A stretch of DNA of 12,204 bases from NCBI GenBank assembly GCA_958449715.1, contig CAUDIU010000050.1:1-12204 (forward strand), written 5' to 3'. Origin of the DNA: an uncultured Clostridium sp. Its GTDB lineage: Bacteria > Cyanobacteriota > Vampirovibrionia > Gastranaerophilales > Gastranaerophilaceae. Position numbers and translations under genes: made by a program. The notes beneath the pieces are model-generated. The model made no database searches. It saw only the letters and a list, made by a program, of their open reading frames with translations, and was not told the DNA's origin. Positions 7,417-12,204 of the stretch are shown piece by piece (the first letter of the stretch is position 1; every line of letters begins with the position of its first letter).

Positions 7417-7779
7417 TTATTCTTCTTCAAAATACGAACAACAAGAAGTTTGAGTTTCCCAAACAGTTACTTTGCTAAGTTGAACAACTCTTTCTTTTAA
7501 TTTGTTGTAAATAAACATTGAAATCATTTCGCTAGATGGACTTTCCCCTTTGAATTCAGGTAAAGCATTTAAATCTTTGTGATCAAGTAAATCTAAAACT
7601 GCTTTTAATTCTTTTTTTAGAGTTTTGTAATCCATTAAAATATTACTTTTATCTAAAGTATCACCTTTTACAAATACTTCTACCATCCAATTATGTCCAT
7701 GTTGATTTTCGCATTCTCCTTCATAATTTAATAAATGATGAGCTGCTGCAAAAAAAGCTTGTGTTTTAATCTCAAACAT
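7417..7779 (-). CDS. queD: 6-carboxy-5,6,7,8-tetrahydropterin synthase (QueD / PTPS family)
   Basis: A 120-residue cytoplasmic enzyme, typical for bacterial QueD. It converts 7,8-dihydroneopterin triphosphate to 6-carboxytetrahydropterin, a step in 7-deazaguanine (preQ0/queuosine) synthesis. The zinc ligands are His15 (in AAAHHL) and His27 and His29 (in QHGHN). The catalytic Cys23 lies in GECENQHGH, His67 follows Asp66 in LDHKDLN, and Glu108 lies in the conserved VWETQTSCC ending. An SPSSEMIS segment (80-87) corresponds to the family's PTxEN motif. Its start is three bases after kdsC, and its ribosome binding site (AGGGGA) lies inside the kdsC 3' end. No queuosine partner genes (queC, queE, queF) and no preQ1 riboswitch are visible nearby. 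The eukaryotic-type PTPS activity is less likely given the bacterial motif set. Confidence 0.93.
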   Translation of the reverse strand: MFEIKTQAFFAAAHHLLNYEGECENQHGHNWMVEVFVKGDTLDKSNILMDYKTLKKELKAVLDLLDHKDLNALPEFKGESPSSEMISMFIYNKLKERVVQLSKVTVWETQTSCCSYFEEE

Positions 7780-7782
7780 TTG

Positions 7783-8247
7783 TTATATCCCCTTTTTCAA
7801 TATGTAATCACAAAATTCTCGAACTGCACCTCTTCCACCGTTTTTTGTAGATATAAAGTTTGCAACTGCTTTTACTTCATCTACAGCATCATTTGGACAG
7901 CCTTTTAAATGTACTTTTTCCAAAATACAGATATCTGGAAGATCATCTCCCATATAAGCTATTTCGTCAAAGTTAATATTATATTTTTTCATAATACTTT
8001 CAAGTGTTTCAATTTTATTTTTTGATCCTTGATGCAATTCGGTTATATTTAAATTTTTTGCACGATGTTCAACAGTACCATTATTACGAGCAGTAATTAT
8101 TGCTGTGATAATCCCTGCTTTGTGCAAGTTTACAATACCTTGACCATCTTTTGCATTAAATGTTTTATATTCACATCCGTTTTCATCGAAAGTTAGACTG
8201 CCATCTGTAAGTACTCCGTCTACATCGAAAGCTACAAGTTTAATCAT
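7783..8247 (-). CDS. kdsC: 3-deoxy-D-manno-octulosonate 8-phosphate phosphatase
   Basis: A 154-residue HAD-superfamily phosphatase (C0 type, no cap) that releases Kdo from Kdo-8-phosphate for lipopolysaccharide core synthesis. Motif I is DVDGVLTDG (8-16) with Asp8 and Asp10. FNAKDGQGI (30-38) follows, then motif II with Thr in ITAR (51-54), the motif III lysine near 76-78, motif IV GDD (100-102) and the KdsC-specific ending GGRGAVRE (137-144). I place the start at ATG 8247. A longer TTG start at 8256 directly abuts AGGAG (8261-8257) and could not be used with that site, whereas the ATG has a 9-base spacing. The gene then begins one base after the kdsD stop (TAA-G-ATG), implying coupled translation. 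Confidence 0.93.
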   Translation of the reverse strand: MIKLVAFDVDGVLTDGSLTFDENGCEYKTFNAKDGQGIVNLHKAGIITAIITARNNGTVEHRAKNLNITELHQGSKNKIETLESIMKKYNINFDEIAYMGDDLPDICILEKVHLKGCPNDAVDEVKAVANFISTKNGGRGAVREFCDYILKKGI

Positions 8248-8248
8248 C

Positions 8249-9238
8249 TTATGCAACTCCTGCTTTTAATAAATCATGGATATGAATAACACCTATAGGT
8301 TTTTTATTTTCATCAACAACAGCAAGTGCTGTAATTGAGAATTTTTCCATAAGATTTAATGCACTTGCACCGTAATCTTTTTGAGAAATATGTTTAGGGT
8401 TAACAGACATAACATCTTTAACTAATAATGAGCTTATATTTTGATATTTGATTAAAGTTCTTCTTATGTCACCATCAGTAATTACACCTGTTAAAATTCC
8501 TTCAGAGTTTACAATCATTGCCATTCCTAATTTCTTTTCAGATATAAGTTTAATTACATCTGCAAAAGTGTCTGTTTCTTTTGCAATAGGAAGTTTTTCA
8601 ATATCTGTAAGCATAAGATCAGAGACTTTATATGTAAAGCCTTTTCCTAAAGCTCCTGATGGGTGGAAAATTAAGAAATCTTCTTTTGTAAATCCTCGTT
8701 TTTCTAATAAACATACAGCTAAAGCATCGCCCATTGCAAGAGTTGCGGTTGTGCTTGCTGTAGGTGCTTTATTAAGCGGGCAAGCTTCTTTTTCAACTGA
8801 AATATCAAGAGTTACATCAGATGAATGTGCTAATGTTGAATTCATTTTACCAGTCATTCCAATCATTGTAACTCCAAATCTTTTGATTAATGGAAGTAGA
8901 TTTAATAACTCTTGTGTTTCCCCGCTGTTAGAAATAGCGATTACAACATCGTTTCTTGTAATAATCCCAGAATCACCATGAGTACTTTCTGCAGGGTGTA
9001 AAAAGTAAGAAGGAGTTCCTGTAGATGTAAGAGTTGCAGCTATTTTTCTGCCAATAAGACCAGATTTGCCCATTCCTGTAACGATTACTCGGCCTTTGCA
9101 GTTGTATAAAATATCTACAGCTTTGTCAAAATCTTCTCCAATATTATTTTTTAATCTTAGTATTGAATTCGCTTCAATATCTAAAACTTCTTTTGCTAAT
9201 TCATTAATTTTGCTATTAGTCATCATAGTTATACCCAT
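8249..9238 (-). CDS. kdsD: Arabinose-5-phosphate isomerase
   Basis: A 329-residue cytoplasmic enzyme (KdsD/KpsF/GutQ family) that interconverts ribulose-5-phosphate and arabinose-5-phosphate, the first committed step to Kdo. The order is a SIS sugar-isomerase domain (about 35-190) and two CBS domains (about 207-263 and 273-327). SIS landmarks are GMGKSG (55-60), HPAESTHGD (81-89) with the conserved histidine, ISNSGET (102-108), the CPLNKAPTASTTATLAMGD segment (153-171) and FHPSGALGK (191-199). Length and architecture match the family. The start at 9238 has AGGGG at 9252-9248; ATGs 12 and 15 bases downstream are possible but less well placed. It is the first gene of kdsD-kdsC-queD. The CBS pair may sense a nucleotide or sugar ligand, which the sequence alone cannot show. 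kdsA and kdsB are not in the window. Confidence 0.96.
   Translation of the reverse strand: MGITMMTNSKINELAKEVLDIEANSILRLKNNIGEDFDKAVDILYNCKGRVIVTGMGKSGLIGRKIAATLTSTGTPSYFLHPAESTHGDSGIITRNDVVIAISNSGETQELLNLLPLIKRFGVTMIGMTGKMNSTLAHSSDVTLDISVEKEACPLNKAPTASTTATLAMGDALAVCLLEKRGFTKEDFLIFHPSGALGKGFTYKVSDLMLTDIEKLPIAKETDTFADVIKLISEKKLGMAMIVNSEGILTGVITDGDIRRTLIKYQNISSLLVKDVMSVNPKHISQKDYGASALNLMEKFSITALAVVDENKKPIGVIHIHDLLKAGVA
8257..8261 (-). promoter_or_regulatory. Shine-Dalgarno site that decides the kdsC start
   Basis: AGGAG on the minus strand, inside the last codons of kdsD. It directly abuts a TTG at 8256 (zero spacing) but lies nine bases before the ATG at 8247, so the ATG is the functional start. 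Confidence 0.75.
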
Positions 9239-9261
9239 TTTTATAATCCCCTATCAATGAA

Positions 9262-9267
9262 ATTATA
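9262..9267 (-). promoter_or_regulatory. Candidate -10 box for the kdsD-kdsC-queD operon
   Basis: TATAAT on the minus strand, 23 bases before the kdsD start. The expected -35 region has no good match to TTGACA. The implied leader would be only about 17 bases but still includes the AGGGG site. The whole 104-base divergent gap is very AT-rich, so chance matches are likely. Confidence 0.33.
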
Positions 9268-9342
9268 TAATAAATATCCTATAAAAGTATTAAATATCCC
9301 AAAAATATTTAATTTTTGTAAAAATATAGCGATTATAATTTT

Positions 9343-9606
9343 ATGAGACAGTATCAAAAATTTAAATGTGATAATTCGATAAATTCATTAGATAAATTTA
9401 AAAAATTTATAAAAAGTCATGATTGTCCGGAACTTACTTTAAATTTATCTTCATTAAATATTTTTGATGCAACAAAATTTGTTTTATTGTCTTCTGCATA
9501 TCATTACCAAAAGTATCCATCAGGAAAAATAAAGTATCAGGTTGAATCTGATGATATCAAGAATTTGATATTAGACTTTGCTGGAACAAATTTAGAATTT
9601 GTTTAA
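9343..9606 (+). CDS. Small uncharacterised protein with a STAS-like pattern
   Basis: An 87-residue soluble protein without signal peptide or membrane segment. Residues 29-86 follow the layout of a STAS domain: a strand ending in LTLNLSSLNIFDATK, a helix (FVLLSSAYHYQKYP), a strand (KIKYQVES), then a helix (DDIKNLILDFA) and a final strand (LEFV). In true anti-sigma-antagonist STAS proteins the loop reads DSSG or similar; here it is DATK, so a phosphorylatable Thr could occupy the position. This fold assignment is by eye and tentative. The ATG at 9343 is the only reasonable start, because an in-frame stop lies at 9319-9321. No Shine-Dalgarno is visible and a TATAAT motif ends three bases before the ATG. 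It precedes the ADP-ribosyltransferase-like gene by 33 bases and may be co-transcribed with it. Confidence 0.7.
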   Translation: MRQYQKFKCDNSINSLDKFKKFIKSHDCPELTLNLSSLNIFDATKFVLLSSAYHYQKYPSGKIKYQVESDDIKNLILDFAGTNLEFV

Positions 9607-9628
9607 ATTGCTAGCAAAAAATTTTTTT

Positions 9629-9633
9629 AGGTG
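9629..9633 (+). promoter_or_regulatory. Shine-Dalgarno site that decides the start of the ADP-ribosyltransferase-like gene
   Basis: AGGTG six bases before the ATG at 9640. A longer reading from GTG at 9631 would begin inside this site, so the GTG is better read as part of the ribosome binding site than as a start codon. Confidence 0.65.
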
Positions 9634-9639
9634 TTTTAT

Positions 9640-10716
9640 ATGAATATGAGCATGCTAAGTGTAGGGAATTTAGATAATAAAATTATAGCTTCATCTGTTC
9701 AAGTTGCATCAAAGCCTCAAGAACAGGATAAAAGATCTGTAGAGAAGAAAGAAGGTCTTTCAAATAAGACTGTTTATACTTTGACTGGAGCGGCAGCTTT
9801 GGCGAGTATTGCGATTGCTTGTATTGCATTGTCAAGAGGTAAAGGTAAAGCAGCCGAAAAAGAAGTATCGTCAACTGTAAATTCTTCTTTGACAAAACTT
9901 GAGGGAAATATTTCAAAACCTCAAAAATTGCCAGAGATGAAACCTTATACAGTTGAAATGCCAGAAGTTAAAGACGAAAAAGTTCAAAAGATTGTAGATA
10001 AAATTTTTGCTTATGATGAGAAAGATGAAAAAGCGATAAATGAATCTGAGAAAAAAGTAAGAGATGAAATCAGATCTTTATTTGATCGTTTTGCAGATGA
10101 TTATGAAGATATTCCGCAATTTAGATACAGAGAAAAAGAAGTAGTATTTACTCATCCAGAACCTTTAACGTTGGATTCTAGAAAATTAGAAAAAGATGAT
10201 TTGAAAGCTGTATTATCTTTTATAAAAAATCCACAATATAATGCAAAACTTTCAGCTGGAGAGGATTTATCTTCTGTAAATGAAGTGAAAGTAATGCGAA
10301 AATTAATCGATGAAGCATTACCTATTGAAAACCAAAGTTATGTTTATGCTGGTTTTAGGACTCAAAAACTTTGGGATAATTATGCTCCTTTAGATTTTGC
10401 AGAAAATCTTGAAAATGGTGCAATAATAAAAGATAAATCTTTCCTTATAACATCAAGAGGTTATGGTGATTATTTAGCAGAAATAGATCCTGTTAATTTA
10501 GGCAAGGATCATAGAGACAGCGGATATATTTTAAGAATAATTATTCCAGAAGGTACAAAAGGTTTTGATTTTAGAAGATGCTCAAAAAGAGAAGATTCTT
10601 TATCTGGTATTAATGCATTATATGTTCTTCCTGAAAATTCAGAAATTTTAATAAGAAATATTGATAATAAGAGCAGAATAATTGATTGTAAATATATTTT
10701 ACCTTCTACTAAGTAG
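9640..10716 (+). CDS. Membrane-anchored protein with a degenerate ADP-ribosyltransferase-like C-terminal domain
   Basis: A 358-residue protein from the ATG at 9640. The order is a polar N-terminus (1-43), one membrane segment (about 44-65, flanked by lysines), a charged linker, a helical region (about 108-200) and a C-terminal domain (about 210-345). That domain follows the ADP-ribosyltransferase exoenzyme layout: a helix leading to VYAGFR (235-240), NGAIIKDKSFLITSR (259-273), the core strand ILRIIIPEGTKGFDF (297-311) and INALYVLPENSEILI (324-338). The three signature positions seem changed: the Arg of YRG is Ala237, the first Ser of STS is Ile270, and the ExE glutamates align with Asn325 and Leu327. 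It could be a pseudoenzyme or a very divergent transferase. Topology is unresolved. It follows the 87-residue gene by 33 bases. Substrate and function are unknown. Confidence 0.82.
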   Translation: MNMSMLSVGNLDNKIIASSVQVASKPQEQDKRSVEKKEGLSNKTVYTLTGAAALASIAIACIALSRGKGKAAEKEVSSTVNSSLTKLEGNISKPQKLPEMKPYTVEMPEVKDEKVQKIVDKIFAYDEKDEKAINESEKKVRDEIRSLFDRFADDYEDIPQFRYREKEVVFTHPEPLTLDSRKLEKDDLKAVLSFIKNPQYNAKLSAGEDLSSVNEVKVMRKLIDEALPIENQSYVYAGFRTQKLWDNYAPLDFAENLENGAIIKDKSFLITSRGYGDYLAEIDPVNLGKDHRDSGYILRIIIPEGTKGFDFRRCSKREDSLSGINALYVLPENSEILIRNIDNKSRIIDCKYILPSTK

Positions 10717-10745
10717 TTATTATTTATTATATTTGTAAATAGTTG

Positions 10746-10754
10746 TGTTATAAT
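10746..10754 (+). promoter_or_regulatory. Extended -10 promoter for the transporter gene
   Basis: TGTTATAAT is an extended -10 (TGnTATAAT) in the 131-base gap before the transporter. No good -35 is seen 17 bases upstream, which extended -10 promoters can tolerate. Transcription would begin near 10761, giving a leader of about 85 bases that contains a 16-codon reading frame. Confidence 0.55.
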
Positions 10755-10780
10755 TTAGATAAATTTATGGGGTTAAAAGC

Positions 10781-10831
10781 ATGCTGTACTTAAAAGAAAG
10801 TGTTTTTAATATAGCAATATATATTTATTAG
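10781..10831 (+). CDS. Possible leader peptide upstream of the transporter
   Basis: A 16-codon frame, MLYLKESVFNIAIYIY, lies inside the predicted transporter leader. It has GGGG eight bases before its ATG and ends two bases before the AAGGAGAG site of the transporter. Terminating ribosomes would cover that site. The peptide is rich in Ile and Tyr codons. Such a short frame in AT-rich DNA can occur by chance. Confidence 0.22.
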   Translation: MLYLKESVFNIAIYIY

Positions 10832-10847
10832 TAAAGGAGAGTCGGTA

Positions 10848-12176
10848 ATGATAGAACATTTACATGAAATTGTTCAAGCGCATGGGGTAGTTGTTTCAGC
10901 ATCAATTCTACTTATCGCTTATGTTTTCATTGCTTTGGAAAAAATTCCAAAGGTAACTATTGCATTACTCGGTGCCGCAATTACTATTTTGCTTGGGTTG
11001 GTTAGTCAATCAAAGTTAGTTGATGGCGGTATTAATGCACATTATTTTATTAATTTCGTTGATTTTAACGTAATATTTTTACTTGTATCAATGATGATTA
11101 TAGTAAGTATTGCAACCAGAAGCGGAATGTTTAATTGGATTGCAAATGAACTTTTAAGACTTACTAAAGGTCATCCAAAATTAGTATTGTTTACTCTGGG
11201 TATATTTACAGCAGTGACTTCAGCGTTTTTAGATAATGTTACTACTGTTATTTTGATTATGCCTGTAACATTTTTTATTGCAAAGCAGTTGGATATAAAT
11301 CCATTGCCTTTTTTAATTACTGAAATTTTTGCATCAAATATCGGAGGTACAGCTACATTGATTGGTGATCCTCCAAATATTATTATCGGAAGTGCTGCTG
11401 GATTATCATTCATGGCATTTTTGAAAGAATTAACAGGGGTTGTTTCTGTAATTTTAATGGTTGTCGTTCTTTTAATGATGTTTATATTCAGAAAATCTTT
11501 AAAAGCTACACCTGAAAAGATGGCTGTAGTTGCAAATTTAGATAATTCAAAAACTATAACTGATTATCCGTTGCTTATTAGAAGTGCAATTGTATTAGTT
11601 TTAGTAATTTTAGGTTTTGTATTGCATGATATTACTCATATTGAAACTTGTGTAACTGCAATGTTAGGTGCGAGTGTATTATTGTTATTTGAAAAACCTA
11701 AAGATATCTTATGCGATGTAGAATGGAATACGATATTTTTCTTTATCGGTTTATTCATAATTATTGGAGGTCTTGAAGCTTCTGGCGGTATTGCTTTGAT
11801 GGCTCAATGGATCTTGAAAGTTACTCAAGGCTCTCAAGAAGCTACTGCAATGATTATTTTATGGGCTTCAGGATTTATCTCAGGTATTATAGATAATATT
11901 CCTTATACTGCAACAATGACTCCAATGCTTTTAGAAATTCAAAAAACTATGGGGGCTGATTATACATATCCGTTGTGGTGGTGTTTATCTTTAGGGGCTT
12001 GTTTAGGCGGTAATATGACAATTATTGGTGCTGCTGCAAACGTTATTGTGTCTGAAACATCAGCACATAATGGTTATCCTATACCGTTTATGAAGTTCTT
12101 AAAATACGGTGTTGTTACTATGATAATTTCATTAGTTATAAGTTCTGAATATATTTATTTAATATTTTTACACTAA
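10848..12176 (+). CDS. ArsB/NhaD-family (IT superfamily) ion transporter
   Basis: A 442-residue inner-membrane protein with about 11-12 hydrophobic segments. It shows the two-fold internal repeat of the ion transporter superfamily. The first half has SAFLDNVTTV (125-134) and SNIGGTATLIGDPPN (163-177); the second has SGIIDNIPYT (345-354) and LGGNMTIIGAAANV (386-399). These motifs form the two re-entrant hairpins that bind the substrate ion in relatives. The closest groups known to me are NhaD-type Na+/H+ antiporters, ArsB and the P-protein family; motif identity fits this ArsB/NhaD permease group better than dicarboxylate (SLC13) carriers. No ars genes are nearby, so arsenite export is not supported and a sodium/proton role is only a guess. 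AAGGAGAG at 10834-10841 is a strong ribosome binding site. Confidence 0.93.
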   Translation: MIEHLHEIVQAHGVVVSASILLIAYVFIALEKIPKVTIALLGAAITILLGLVSQSKLVDGGINAHYFINFVDFNVIFLLVSMMIIVSIATRSGMFNWIANELLRLTKGHPKLVLFTLGIFTAVTSAFLDNVTTVILIMPVTFFIAKQLDINPLPFLITEIFASNIGGTATLIGDPPNIIIGSAAGLSFMAFLKELTGVVSVILMVVVLLMMFIFRKSLKATPEKMAVVANLDNSKTITDYPLLIRSAIVLVLVILGFVLHDITHIETCVTAMLGASVLLLFEKPKDILCDVEWNTIFFFIGLFIIIGGLEASGGIALMAQWILKVTQGSQEATAMIILWASGFISGIIDNIPYTATMTPMLLEIQKTMGADYTYPLWWCLSLGACLGGNMTIIGAAANVIVSETSAHNGYPIPFMKFLKYGVVTMIISLVISSEYIYLIFLH

Positions 12177-12187
12177 TGAATTATTAA

Positions 12188-12204
12188 ATGAAAAAATTAA
12201 AGAG
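12188..12204 (+). CDS. Possible start of a downstream gene (runs off the right edge)
   Basis: An ATG 11 bases after the transporter stop opens a frame reading MKKLK to the window end, a common style of N-terminus. There is no visible ribosome binding site and only five codons can be read, so this is a placeholder. Confidence 0.2.

Noticed and set aside
8248..8256. TTG start for kdsC at 8256
   Set aside because: AGGAG directly touches the TTG, leaving no spacing. The ATG at 8247 has a normal 9-base spacing and starts just before the conserved HAD strand.
8448..8981. 177-codon open frame on the plus strand inside kdsD
   Set aside because: kdsD is unmistakable on the minus strand, and the antisense translation shows no recognisable domain.
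9631..9639. GTG start for the ART-like gene at 9631
   Set aside because: The GTG is part of the AGGTG ribosome binding site serving the ATG at 9640.
7360..10785. AGCATGCT octamer seen near 7361, 9650 and 10779 as a possible shared operator
   Set aside because: One copy lies inside a coding region, positions relative to promoters differ, and flanking bases do not match, so chance is likely.
1..12204. CRISPR array, insertion sequence, tRNA, rRNA or phage genes
   Set aside because: I found no spaced direct repeats, transposase or integrase motifs, or tRNA-like sequence on either strand.

Overview
This is an AT-rich window with gene-dense, unidirectional clusters and no non-coding stretch over about 155 bases. 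The gene set points to a diderm bacterium: Kdo synthesis (kdsD, kdsC), undecaprenyl-diphosphate phosphatase (uppP), a type IV prepilin-like protein, panD, queD and an IT-superfamily (ArsB/NhaD-like) transporter. Together with the low GC and the style of the large lineage-specific membrane proteins, this suggests an uncultured gut lineage such as Candidatus Gastranaerophilales (Melainabacteria/Vampirovibrionia). That placement is inference and needs a database comparison.

Layout. Positions 1-75 (minus) hold the N-terminus of a type IV pilin/pseudopilin, with a near-consensus promoter between it and a divergent XRE-type regulator (209-523, plus). That regulator converges on panD (513-866, minus) with an 11-base overlap of the 3' ends. 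A minus-strand terminator at about 950-990 closes a three-gene minus-strand operon: a 345-residue membrane protein, an 862-residue membrane protein and a 577-residue GH13 alpha-amylase-family protein, with 1-2 bases between genes. Upstream lies uppP (6481-7326), then the tightly coupled kdsD-kdsC-queD operon (9238 down to 7417). From 9343 the plus strand carries a small STAS-like protein, a membrane-anchored protein with an ADP-ribosyltransferase-like C-terminal domain, and an ArsB/NhaD-family transporter.

How the genes fit together. kdsD and kdsC catalyse non-adjacent steps of Kdo formation for lipopolysaccharide. UppP recycles the lipid carrier used for envelope polymers. panD supplies beta-alanine for pantothenate/CoA, and queD feeds queuosine synthesis.

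The least explained part is 1019-6382. The two membrane proteins there share a homologous module and the same membrane-segment order, and they are co-transcribed with a divergent GH13 enzyme that lacks a signal peptide. The second point of interest is the ADP-ribosyltransferase-like protein, in which all three signature positions of the fold appear substituted. Two starts were moved on Shine-Dalgarno grounds: kdsC to 8247 and the ADP-ribosyltransferase-like gene to 9640.
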